From Oscillospiraceae bacterium (lineage in GTDB: Bacteria > Bacillota > Clostridia > Oscillospirales > Ruminococcaceae), in the NCBI GenBank assembly GCA_021201135.1, contig JAJQGT010000006.1, positions 685,548 to 749,547 on the forward strand: a stretch of DNA of 64,000 bases, in the 5' to 3' direction. Positions 10,882 to 20,504 of this stretch are shown here, piece by piece. The position numbers and the translations under genes are program-made. The notes beneath the pieces are model-generated. The model had not been told where the DNA came from. It made no database searches and saw only the letters and a program-made list of their open reading frames with translations. How positions within the stretch are numbered: position 1 is the first letter of the stretch; every line of letters begins with the position of its first letter.

Positions 10882-13517
10882 CCTTGTGCTTCACTCCATT
10901 CTGCATATTGGCGGTTGGCTTCGGCAATTATGTCTTCTATGCCGGCTTCTTCGAGCGTTGCACGATACTCGTTCAGATATTCTTCAAAGGTAAGGTTGCT
11001 GTAATTAAACATATTCTTTCCGTAAACACATGTTACCGCACGAACTTCTATACATTGCTGGTAAACTTCGGAATCGTCAAATACAAAATCGAAATCTTCG
11101 CTGACATAGGCGTTTTCGAGCGATTCAAGATATGTCTCAGCAATATATGAGGACTCATCGTATGTTGGAATGCAAAGGAGCAGATTTGCAAACTGTTCAT
11201 AGGCGGTTTGGTAGTGTGTATCCGGCTCGCTTTTGCCATTATCGAGGATATAATCTTCATAATCTGCATAACACATTCGGTTGTTCAGTTTCTCGTCTGT
11301 GAGCATTGTCGCTATGAAATCAAACGCCATATCCTGATTTTTGCTTGTACTGCTTACACCAACAGCATTGCCGTTTCTTGTCAGCGAAACGCTGTCATCA
11401 TAAACGACATAAACGGGAATGTACGTCATATTGCCGTCTAAATTGTGTCCGAATGGGAAATCAAATATATCTCCGTTATCTTCTGGAAGATAGACCGCGT
11501 TCTCAAATGCGAAGAAAGAGGTGTATGAAAACTCTCCAACATACCCTTCGAGATTCAGGCTGTACATCATCTCAAGATAGCTGACAAATTCATCGTTATC
11601 CAGCCAGCTCTTTGCGGTCTTTTTTTCCTCATCCCAATAAATTCCCGTTGTTAGCACCTGAGAATCAATATATGCAGATGTCTGGTAATTCGAGTAGGTC
11701 ATGATAGGTGTTACACCTGATTCTTCCGAAGCTATTTGCTCAAGTATATCCATCTGCTCAGTGAGCGGTTTTTCAATGTCATAGCCGTACTTATCTACTA
11801 GTTCAGAATTCAAGTACAGGCATTTCTGATAGCTTAGTGAGCCGTTGCAGTTTATGCCGTAGACTGTTCCATTGTATCTGAGTGAAGTCCACAGATTCTC
11901 TGGCATCATCGAATAGAGAGTCTGCCCGACTTCTGTCGATTCAAGATAATCATCCAGTGGCAGAAGCAAATCATCACGAATACAGTAGTAGTATTTATCT
12001 GTACTGATAATATCAATCTGTTCCCCACTGTCAACCAGAGCTTTCAGACTGCTATAGTAATCGACCGAGCCATAGTTACTTGGATAGTAATCGCTGTAGA
12101 TAACGTTCAAGTCTATGGTTTCAAAGTACACAACATAGTCCTTGCCGATGCTATCTAGGTATTCGTTTACTGCATTTTGAATATTGACGCTATAAGAGTT
12201 CCCTATCATCGCCACGACAAGTATGGTCTTTTCGGGATACTCCGCCTGAAGGTCTTCTTTGGTCATGCCGTAGGACTGAGGATAAAAGGATATGTCTGTA
12301 TGGCGGTTTCCGTCTTCGTCAGTATATGTTTCCTGAACCTCGATGTCCCCGTCCTCATTTATCCACGAGGTGATATAATATTCATCTTCACTTTCGGGAA
12401 CGCTTGTGACGGCGGTAGTTGTGGCTACTATCGCAGTCTCCTCCCCTATGAGTTCATCCTCGGCAATCTTCACATAGCAATAGTCATCGTCAAGATACTT
12501 CAGAACAAAGCCGTCGTCGGCGTGATAAACAACCGAGTATGAGTAGTTGTCATCAAGATTAAGGCTATACTGCTTTCCTGTGGAGATTTCGATTGCAACC
12601 CCAGACCATGTGTCGAAGATATAGCCGCCGCAGACTTCATAGGAGCCGGAGCCGACTTCTATCTCTTCGCCGTTCGGAGTGAGGACGATTTTGCCGGTGT
12701 CGCCATTCAGAATAAGATAGCCGTTCGACCATTCGGAGATGTTTGTTATGTCGCTTTCGCTGAGCTCGCCAGTCTCGATGCTATACATATAGTAGTCGTA
12801 GTTATACCAGTCGGTATTCTTGTAGTCGTCCTGCATGATGTCCTCTATTGTCGGCTCGTCACCTTTCAGATAGCTGTACTGAAGATAAATTTTGCCGTTA
12901 TATTCGCCGTAGACCCAGTCACCGCCACCGTCATACGAGCCTATCTCCGCTATTTCGGTATACTCGCCGGAAGAAAGGGAGTAACTGCAGAAATATATCG
13001 TCCTCTGATTGGTGCTTGTGCCGTAGGCATCATAAACGCTTTCTTCGGAACAGAAATAGATTGTGTCGCCGGTCAGGACGATTCTTTCATAGACGTTTAC
13101 AGTCCTGTTGGAGACTGTTCTGAGCTTCACGCGTGAGGTTCCGTCAGTCTCTGCGCTGTAAATCGAGAAGTAATTTTCATAGCCGTCATCGTCCATAGCC
13201 ACACCGGTTACGAAATAATAGAGCTTACCATCATACAAGAACGGGTGATTGTACATTCCGAAAGATGGACAGGTGTCCGAATCGGTATGCGTGCAGTTCG
13301 GATATGGGCAGACGATAACCGACACCATGCTCTCAAAGTCCACAAAGTGAAGCCTTGACAAGGAGTCGACAAACAGCTCCCCGCCCTCGCCGACGTCTGT
13401 ATACTGGCTGATGACTCTTGAAGTAGATTCGGTTTCCTCTGTGCCACTGTCTCCGCAAGAAGTGAACAGGGATAGGCAAAGTGTTATTGCAAGAATTACT
13501 GATAATAGCTTTTTCAT
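10878..13517 (-). CDS. Lipoprotein: propeller-like domain fused to a solute-binding-like domain
   Basis: Lipobox 'LSLFTSCG'; N-terminal half like ORFs 16716..17798 and 17795..18916; C-terminal half like 13514..15082 and 15079..16719. Start set at MKKLLS after the SD GGAGAG. Confidence 0.85.
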   Translation of the reverse strand: MKKLLSVILAITLCLSLFTSCGDSGTEETESTSRVISQYTDVGEGGELFVDSLSRLHFVDFESMVSVIVCPYPNCTHTDSDTCPSFGMYNHPFLYDGKLYYFVTGVAMDDDGYENYFSIYSAETDGTSRVKLRTVSNRTVNVYERIVLTGDTIYFCSEESVYDAYGTSTNQRTIYFCSYSLSSGEYTEIAEIGSYDGGGDWVYGEYNGKIYLQYSYLKGDEPTIEDIMQDDYKNTDWYNYDYYMYSIETGELSESDITNISEWSNGYLILNGDTGKIVLTPNGEEIEVGSGSYEVCGGYIFDTWSGVAIEISTGKQYSLNLDDNYSYSVVYHADDGFVLKYLDDDYCYVKIAEDELIGEETAIVATTTAVTSVPESEDEYYITSWINEDGDIEVQETYTDEDGNRHTDISFYPQSYGMTKEDLQAEYPEKTILVVAMIGNSYSVNIQNAVNEYLDSIGKDYVVYFETIDLNVIYSDYYPSNYGSVDYYSSLKALVDSGEQIDIISTDKYYYCIRDDLLLPLDDYLESTEVGQTLYSMMPENLWTSLRYNGTVYGINCNGSLSYQKCLYLNSELVDKYGYDIEKPLTEQMDILEQIASEESGVTPIMTYSNYQTSAYIDSQVLTTGIYWDEEKKTAKSWLDNDEFVSYLEMMYSLNLEGYVGEFSYTSFFAFENAVYLPEDNGDIFDFPFGHNLDGNMTYIPVYVVYDDSVSLTRNGNAVGVSSTSKNQDMAFDFIATMLTDEKLNNRMCYADYEDYILDNGKSEPDTHYQTAYEQFANLLLCIPTYDESSYIAETYLESLENAYVSEDFDFVFDDSEVYQQCIEVRAVTCVYGKNMFNYSNLTFEEYLNEYRATLEEAGIEDIIAEANRQYAEWSEAQG

Positions 13518-15082
13518 GATTGGCTCTCCTTCCATTCGGCATACTGCCTGTTTGCCTCGGCGATTATGTCTTCTATGCCAGCTTCTTCGAGTGTTGTGCG
13601 ATATTCTGACAGATATTCTTCAAAAGTCATGTCACTATAACCATACATATTGTCACCATATTGTATTGTTACAGCACCTACATCGATACATTGCTGATAT
13701 ACCGATGAATCATCAAACACAAAGTCAAAATCTTCACTTATGTAAGCACTCTCAAGAGAATTCAGATATGTTTCTCCGATATATAAAGTTTCATATTCTG
13801 TAGGAATACACAATAGCAGGTTTGCAAATTGAGCCTTGGCATAAAAATATAAATCCTTATTCATCTTATCGCTTTCAAGGATATTGTCTTCCCAGTAAGC
13901 ATAGCACATACGATTATTGAGTTCTTCATCGGTAAGCATAGTTGCTATGAAATCAAAAGCCATGTCCTGATATTCGCTCGTTTTACTGATTCCTAAAGCA
14001 TAGTCATTTCTGATAAGAGAAATACTTTCGTCATAAGAAGCATATACAGACACATATTCCCGTTCATAGGTAACAGGGTCATTACCATACGGGAGAGCAA
14101 ACGTGTCGCCTTCAACAGGCGGCAGATACACGGGTATTTCATATGCAAAGAAGCTTGAATCGGAGCGTGAACTTACCAATCCTTCCTGATTAAGCTTAAA
14201 CATGGTTTTAAGAAAAGTTATAAAATCATTGTTATCAAGCCAACTCTTTGCGGTCTTTTCTTCGTCATCCCAATAAACGCCTCTTGTCAACACCTGAGAA
14301 TCAAGGTAATACGAAGTATAGAAAGTCGAGCCGGAAACAATTGCCGACACCGACTCATCAGCATTTATTATCTCAAGTAAGTCGAGCTGTTCTGTCAGAT
14401 CCTTGTTTAAATCATACCCGTATTTATCAGCTAAATCCACATTTATGTAGAAACACTTCTGATAGTTGATTGAACTATTACAGTTAATGCCGTAGACAGT
14501 GCCATTATATCTGAGCGATTTCCACAGATTATCAGGCATCATCGAATATAAAGTTTGTCCGACTTCAGTGTTCTCAAGATAGTCGTCAAGTGACACGAGC
14601 AAATCGTCTCTTATGCAGTAATAATATTTATCGGTGCTTATTATGTCTACCTGTTCTCCGCTTTCAATCAGTGCCCAAAGCCCGCTATAGTAATCTACGC
14701 TTCCGGAATAACTGCAATAATCGCTATATATGACATTCATATCTATCAAGCGAAAATAAACAACATAATCTTTGCCAAGTTCAACCAGATACTCATTGAC
14801 CGCATCTGTTATGTCATTGTATCCATTGCTTCCTATGCATGCGATTACAAGTACAGTTTTATCAGGGTATTTATCCACAACATCAGCGTAGGAATATAAT
14901 GTTTGGGATTCGCTATTGACCACATATTGCGTAGTTTCAGATTCCGCAACATCAGTTTGCTCTCCATATTCTCCTTTTGCCAAACTTGTCGAAGTGCCTT
15001 CTGTATTTAAAGTGTTACCACAGGCAGTAAATGAGGTTACAAAAACAATAAAGGTAAGTACTAAAGAAAATAACTTTTTCAT
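13514..15082 (-). CDS. Extracellular solute-binding-like lipoprotein
   Basis: Signal peptide and lipobox 'VTSFTACG'; SBP-like 'DMAFDFIATMLTDEELNNRMCYAYWED'. Confidence 0.85.
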   Translation of the reverse strand: MKKLFSLVLTFIVFVTSFTACGNTLNTEGTSTSLAKGEYGEQTDVAESETTQYVVNSESQTLYSYADVVDKYPDKTVLVIACIGSNGYNDITDAVNEYLVELGKDYVVYFRLIDMNVIYSDYCSYSGSVDYYSGLWALIESGEQVDIISTDKYYYCIRDDLLVSLDDYLENTEVGQTLYSMMPDNLWKSLRYNGTVYGINCNSSINYQKCFYINVDLADKYGYDLNKDLTEQLDLLEIINADESVSAIVSGSTFYTSYYLDSQVLTRGVYWDDEEKTAKSWLDNNDFITFLKTMFKLNQEGLVSSRSDSSFFAYEIPVYLPPVEGDTFALPYGNDPVTYEREYVSVYASYDESISLIRNDYALGISKTSEYQDMAFDFIATMLTDEELNNRMCYAYWEDNILESDKMNKDLYFYAKAQFANLLLCIPTEYETLYIGETYLNSLESAYISEDFDFVFDDSSVYQQCIDVGAVTIQYGDNMYGYSDMTFEEYLSEYRTTLEEAGIEDIIAEANRQYAEWKESQS

Positions 15083-16719
15083 GATTGGCTCTCCTTCCAT
15101 TCGGCATACTGTCTGTTCGCTTCGGCGATTATGTCGTTTATACCGGCTTCTTCAAGAAGCGCACGGAAATCGGAGATATACTCGTCAAAATCGGTGTATT
15201 CCGTGAGGCGGTTGTATGTCATCTCACCCATCACGCCGAGGACATCCAAACACTGCTGATATACTTCGCTGTCGTCAAACACGAAGTCGAAGTCTTCGTT
15301 GACATATGCTTCTTCGAGGGATGTCTTGTATACTTCGGCGATATTTGATGGTTGCCGGGTTGTAGGAATGTTCAGCAAAAGATTTGCAAACTGTTCATAT
15401 GAGAAGTAGTATGCAGAACTGCTGATTCTCCCATCGCTGTACATTTCCGATTCATAATCGGCGTAACACATACGCTTATTTAGTTCCTCGTCTGTGAGCA
15501 TGGTTGCGATGAAATCAAATGCCATGTCCTGATTTTCACTGGTGTTGCTTACTCCGAGAGCATAGCAGAAGGTCATATCTCTTGTGAGGACCGGCTGTGA
15601 ATCGTCATACACCGCATATACCTGCTTATAAATCGGTTCACCGGTTTCGATGTCGGTATCCGCCCAGTGGTTGAAGAGCTCGCCACTTTCCGGCGGATAT
15701 TCTACTATACAATCAAGGGCAAAGTATGATGTGGTGTAGGCTGTCGTCAACAAGTCTTCACTATAGAGGGTAAACGCCGTCTTCAAAGTGGAGATATAAT
15801 CCTCGTCATCAAGCCAGCTTATAGCAGTTTTGCTTTCTGAGTCCCAATATACTCCCGAAGTCAGCTCGGTTTTGTCGTAACTGGTATCGACAAGCAGTGA
15901 CGAAAATGACGAGTAAACGGCTTTGCTCACGCTTTCGCTTTGGATAGTCTCAAGCAAGTCTGTCTGTTCGGTGAATGATTTTGAAAAGTCATAACCGTAT
16001 TCGTCAGCCAATGCGGCATCTATATAATATAGATGAGTGTACTTTATGGAGCCGTTGCAGTTGATTCCATAGATGGCGCCGTTATACCTGTATGCTCGCC
16101 AGAGATTTTCCGGCATCATCGAATAGAGAGTTTGCCCGACTTCGGTATTTTCGAGATAATCATCAAGCGGCAAAAGCAAATCGTCTCTTATGGCGTAATA
16201 ATAATTTGCGGTGCTGATGATGTCAATCTGTGTTCCGCTGTCTACTTTTGCCTTCAGATCGCTGTACCAGTCACTGAGCCCGACAGTCGAGCAATAATCG
16301 CTGTAGACCGCATTGGTTTCGGTGAACTCAAAGCATATGACATAATCCTTGCCAAGATCATTCAGATACTCGTTGACCGCTTCGGTTATATAGCAATATC
16401 TGTTGCTACCGATACACGCTATAACAAGCACGGTTTTGTCGGGATATGCCGCCTGAACCTCCTCATATGTCTGGATGTCCGGCGATTTTGAGTATTGCAT
16501 GGTGCTCCCGTCTTCAAATTCTTCGTAGTACTGTATATAACCGTCATCGTCCATCCATGAGGTGATGTAATACTCGTGAGTGGTGGCTTCGGTGGTGGTC
16601 GTAACGGCTGTAGTAGTAGCCGCCGTTGTGGTTTCGCTTTCCTGCAAGGTTTTGCTTCCGCAACCGCAGAGGGAAAATGCGAGGGATGTGGCTAAGATAA
16701 GGGATAGTAGTTTTTTCAT
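15079..16719 (-). CDS. Extracellular solute-binding-like lipoprotein
   Basis: Lipobox 'AFSLCGCG', Thr-rich linker 'ETTTAATTTAVTTTTEATT', SBP-like 'DMAFDFIATMLTDEELNKRM'. Confidence 0.85.
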   Translation of the reverse strand: MKKLLSLILATSLAFSLCGCGSKTLQESETTTAATTTAVTTTTEATTHEYYITSWMDDDGYIQYYEEFEDGSTMQYSKSPDIQTYEEVQAAYPDKTVLVIACIGSNRYCYITEAVNEYLNDLGKDYVICFEFTETNAVYSDYCSTVGLSDWYSDLKAKVDSGTQIDIISTANYYYAIRDDLLLPLDDYLENTEVGQTLYSMMPENLWRAYRYNGAIYGINCNGSIKYTHLYYIDAALADEYGYDFSKSFTEQTDLLETIQSESVSKAVYSSFSSLLVDTSYDKTELTSGVYWDSESKTAISWLDDEDYISTLKTAFTLYSEDLLTTAYTTSYFALDCIVEYPPESGELFNHWADTDIETGEPIYKQVYAVYDDSQPVLTRDMTFCYALGVSNTSENQDMAFDFIATMLTDEELNKRMCYADYESEMYSDGRISSSAYYFSYEQFANLLLNIPTTRQPSNIAEVYKTSLEEAYVNEDFDFVFDDSEVYQQCLDVLGVMGEMTYNRLTEYTDFDEYISDFRALLEEAGINDIIAEANRQYAEWKESQS

Positions 16720-17798
16720 GATGTTGTCTCCTCTCCTATCAGTTCACTTGCTTCGAGCTTGATAAATTCATTGCTCAGTGAGTCTTTCAGGATATATGCC
16801 CCGTCAAGATAATACTCGACATTGTATCCGGTTTCAAGTGGGAGCTTTGACTCGTAGTGTGTGCCTGTTTCAAGGTCAATTATCAGTCCATAGTATAGGT
16901 GAAAAGCGTAGCCGTTGCATACCTGAAGTGCAACTTTGTTTCCGATGTCATACTCTTCCCCGTTCGGAGTTCTGATTATAGCTTCTGTCAGGTCGTCGTT
17001 ATAGACTATAAGATAGCCGTCCAACGCTTTCCAGACCGCTTCGTCATTTTCGGCAAGTTCTCCTGTGGACAAATCGAACTTGTAATATTCCGCAACTGAT
17101 TCAGGAAATATATAATCATTATACAGTGCGTCAAGTTCTTCATTGGTCAGTTCGTGGTCATAGTAAGAATAGCTTATATAGACGATGCCGTTTGCTTCGC
17201 CCTTGATGCTCGCACCGGCGTTATAGCCTTCGCCTATTTTTACTTTCTCGTTGAACTTGCCGGTATCAAAGTCATATGAAATCAAAGAAACACTCACATA
17301 ATCTTCAGTAGTGCCGTAATCGTTGAAGGTCGTCTGCTTTGCGGTCATATAGATTTTGTTTCCAACAACGAGAGCCGGATTATAGTCTGCGATTTCCCAG
17401 CCGGAAAAGGTTTCAAGGGCAATGCGGTTTGTGCCGTCAATGTCGCAACGATAGGCAGTAATTGTCTCGGCATAGGTGCCGTTTGTGTATTTTATATCAT
17501 CTGAGAAGTAGTACATCTTACCATCAAATACAGTCGGATAACAGGAGAGCCCATAGGACGAACAGGTGCTACTATCAGTATGAGTGCAGTTTGGATAAGG
17601 GCAGACGATGGCTGATTGCATTGTCGTGAAATCGCAGTAGTTCAGCCTCGTATAGGAATCATAGTAGAACTCGCCGTTGTTGTAGATGTTTGTTTCAAGG
17701 CTTACCATGTGGGAAGCGGGATATTCGTCGGCTGATGAACTTTTGCAACCGCAGAGCATAATTACAAACACCAGAACCAATACAAATAATCTCTTCAT
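16716..17798 (-). CDS. Lipoprotein with propeller-like repeats and C-x4-C-x-H-x5-C motif
   Basis: Lipobox 'VIMLCGC'; 'VCPYPNCTHTDSSTCSSYG', repeats such as 'FDGKMYYF'. Confidence 0.8.
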   Translation of the reverse strand: MKRLFVLVLVFVIMLCGCKSSSADEYPASHMVSLETNIYNNGEFYYDSYTRLNYCDFTTMQSAIVCPYPNCTHTDSSTCSSYGLSCYPTVFDGKMYYFSDDIKYTNGTYAETITAYRCDIDGTNRIALETFSGWEIADYNPALVVGNKIYMTAKQTTFNDYGTTEDYVSVSLISYDFDTGKFNEKVKIGEGYNAGASIKGEANGIVYISYSYYDHELTNEELDALYNDYIFPESVAEYYKFDLSTGELAENDEAVWKALDGYLIVYNDDLTEAIIRTPNGEEYDIGNKVALQVCNGYAFHLYYGLIIDLETGTHYESKLPLETGYNVEYYLDGAYILKDSLSNEFIKLEASELIGEETTS

Positions 17799-18916
17799 GC
17801 TATCTCCTCTCCTATAAGTTCACTTTCCTCAACTTTCATATACCCATCATCCTGCCTGATGATATAGCTACCGTCAAGATACCAGACGACCCAGCCGTCA
17901 TAGTCGCTGACGCTGTATCTCTTGCCGGTCTTGAGGTTGATGCACTCACGGTCAGTGCCGCCGGAGAAAAGCATGTCGTTCACCACGCTATAGGTTGACA
18001 TTCCAAGCGGGGTGAAGTTTTCGTAAATGCTCTCGTTGCCCTTGGAGTCGAAAACAGTCACGGCGGTGCCGGAAATAGTGATGAAGTAGTCGCTGTCAAC
18101 AACGAAGTTGTCATAGCTGTCGTCGGAGCCGGGCATATCCCAGTTTACAAAGCTTTCTGAGGCGATGTCATAGCAACAGTAATGATTCTCATAAAGAGCC
18201 GTGAACTCGTCCCAGTGCTCCGTCATATAGTCGAAGTCCTCCCACTTCTCATCCCAAGGCTCATCAAGGGCGTTTTCTGTCAGGTAGATTTTGCCGTTAT
18301 ATTCGCCGTAAATTGTCACCCCGCCGTCATAGCCGGAGTCGAGCTCTCCCAAGCAATAAAAGCTCTCGGTGGAATAGTCAAGCCGATAGAGATAGAAAGT
18401 CTCGTTGCCAGTGGCGATAAAGTTGACTGCATCAAACTCCGATTCCGTGCCGACAAAATATAGCGAATTTCCGACCAGAAGTGCCTTTTCCGAATGGTAA
18501 AGCTCGATATTCTCAGCGGTCGTGACCTTGCGGCGGTTGGAGCCGTCTATGGAAGCCGAATAGGCAACAAGATTATTTTGCGGCAAGCCGTCGCTGTTCG
18601 TGATTGTCTCCTGCACGAAGTAGTAAAGCCCGCCGTTCACTGCCACAGGGTGGTTGACAATGCCATAGGCTGTGCATTCGTCCGGGTCATTATGAAGGCA
18701 GTTCGGCTTTGAGCAGATATATGTGTAAGCCATGGTAGTGAAGTCGATATACATAAGCTTCTCGCCGTCCTCGTAAAACTCGCCGTTGTTATATAGGTTC
18801 GAGAAGACATAAACCGCCGACGACTCCTCATATCCGTCAAGAGTCTCCGTTGTAACCCTGCTCCCGCAGGAAGTAAGCATCAGCACCGCCAATAATACCG
18901 CTAAAATTTTAATCAT
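17795..18916 (-). CDS. Lipoprotein with propeller-like repeats and C-x4-C-x-H-x5-C motif
   Basis: Lipobox 'LMLTSCG'; 'ICSKPNCLHNDPDECTAYG', repeats such as 'VNGGLYYF','YNGKIYLT'. Confidence 0.8.
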   Translation of the reverse strand: MIKILAVLLAVLMLTSCGSRVTTETLDGYEESSAVYVFSNLYNNGEFYEDGEKLMYIDFTTMAYTYICSKPNCLHNDPDECTAYGIVNHPVAVNGGLYYFVQETITNSDGLPQNNLVAYSASIDGSNRRKVTTAENIELYHSEKALLVGNSLYFVGTESEFDAVNFIATGNETFYLYRLDYSTESFYCLGELDSGYDGGVTIYGEYNGKIYLTENALDEPWDEKWEDFDYMTEHWDEFTALYENHYCCYDIASESFVNWDMPGSDDSYDNFVVDSDYFITISGTAVTVFDSKGNESIYENFTPLGMSTYSVVNDMLFSGGTDRECINLKTGKRYSVSDYDGWVVWYLDGSYIIRQDDGYMKVEESELIGEEIA

Positions 18917-20504
18917 AGTTGTTTGCCCTCCATTCCGAATATTGCCTGTTTATCTCTTCTAAAAGCTCATCAATCCCCGCTTCTTCAAGCTCGGATTTCA
19001 GGGCGGCGAGGTCTGCTTCGAATGTAGAATAGCCCAGATACGAGTGATTTTGAACTGCAAGTTTGACTGCCTGATACAATTCTTCATATCCTCGAACGTC
19101 AAAGGCGAAGCCGACGGCTTCACTTGCATCTGCCGGTTGGGCGTTTTCCAGAATTTCTGCAAATAATTCGTTCATATTTTCAGGCATATCGCCGTGGGAA
19201 TCGGTTATCAGCGGATTGGCGAAGCGGTAATTTATCAGATATGGCTCATCTTCACTGTCACCAAATGAGAGAAGATTGTTGAGGGTGCTGTCGGTCTGAC
19301 TGAGGAGGATAAAGTCAAAAGCTTCAGATTTGTGCTCCGAGCCGGAATAGATGCTCACGCCGCCGGAGGAGGATGAGGTGTAGGTAAAGCTTGTATTATC
19401 GGCAACGGTGGTGAAATCGGAACAGGTGTCGTCGCCGGTTTCAAACTGGGTCTGTCCGCCTGTGAAGGACTTTCCCAAGTTGAGGGAATAGGTGCTTGTC
19501 GATGTGCCATAGCTTGCGAGATACATTCCGCTGTAATTCTCCGCATCGTCAAATATTAGCCCTCTATCTTTGAGTTCATACCAGAGCTCAAGGCTTTCAG
19601 AGAAGCTATCGCTGTCAGCGAGACTGACAATTCCGTCATCGTAGGAAGCACCAATTATTCCCGCAAAAACAAACTCCTTGTAAAGGCTCGAATAATTGAC
19701 CTTGACTCCACGGCAGTTTTCTTCGGTCATAATGGTCTCTATGAGATCAAGCTGTTCAAACATCGATTTGTCGTAGTCCCAGTCGTACTTGTCGGCAAGC
19801 TCGGTGTTGATGAGATAGTAGTTCGCGGCGGTTCTTCTCGCTCCGAGACTGAAGCCGCCAAAGCTGTAGAGAGTGCCGTTCACCTTGAAGGATTCCCAAT
19901 ATTCTTCCGGAAGCGAGCTGTAATACTCTGTCGCCTCGTCAGAACTTTCAAAGTAGCTTTCAAGCGGCTCATAGATTCCGTTCAAAGCATTGTAATAATA
20001 AGCTGTGATAATCGGCTCATCGGAGCTTGCTACCATAACCGTCAGAACGTCCGCTTGCCCGCCGGAATCTATATATTCCGTGAAGCAGTCGAGCATCGAG
20101 TCATAGTCTCCATTATCATACTTAATTGTTGCCGCAGTCATGTTTAAGGGATAGTAGCAGAGGGCATATTCCTTGCCGATGGAGTCAAGATACTCGTTGA
20201 TTTCATCTATAGGAATCTCAATTTCGAGACTGCTGTCAGCCGTCAGAGCAAATCCGACCCATACGAGAACTGTTTTATCGGGATATTCGGCTTGAACTTC
20301 TTCGGCGGTCTTGTAGGAATAGAGGGTGAACGCAGAATAGAGAGCATCGTTGTCAATCTCGCTGGTTTCGCCGGTGGTCTGTTCGGTTGTGGAAGCTATT
20401 GTAGCCACCGTTGTGGTTTTGCTTTCCTGCAAAGTTTCGCTTCCGCAACCGCAAAAAGAAAACGCAAGCGATGCGGCTAAGATAAGAGACAGTAATTTTT
20501 TCAT
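18909..20504 (-). CDS. Extracellular solute-binding-like lipoprotein (second subfamily)
   Basis: Lipobox 'AFSFCGCG'; 'SEAFDFILLSQTDSTLNNLLSFGDSEDEPY'; C-terminal tail 'LEEAGIDELLEEINRQYSEWRANNYD'. Confidence 0.83.
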   Translation of the reverse strand: MKKLLSLILAASLAFSFCGCGSETLQESKTTTVATIASTTEQTTGETSEIDNDALYSAFTLYSYKTAEEVQAEYPDKTVLVWVGFALTADSSLEIEIPIDEINEYLDSIGKEYALCYYPLNMTAATIKYDNGDYDSMLDCFTEYIDSGGQADVLTVMVASSDEPIITAYYYNALNGIYEPLESYFESSDEATEYYSSLPEEYWESFKVNGTLYSFGGFSLGARRTAANYYLINTELADKYDWDYDKSMFEQLDLIETIMTEENCRGVKVNYSSLYKEFVFAGIIGASYDDGIVSLADSDSFSESLELWYELKDRGLIFDDAENYSGMYLASYGTSTSTYSLNLGKSFTGGQTQFETGDDTCSDFTTVADNTSFTYTSSSSGGVSIYSGSEHKSEAFDFILLSQTDSTLNNLLSFGDSEDEPYLINYRFANPLITDSHGDMPENMNELFAEILENAQPADASEAVGFAFDVRGYEELYQAVKLAVQNHSYLGYSTFEADLAALKSELEEAGIDELLEEINRQYSEWRANNYD

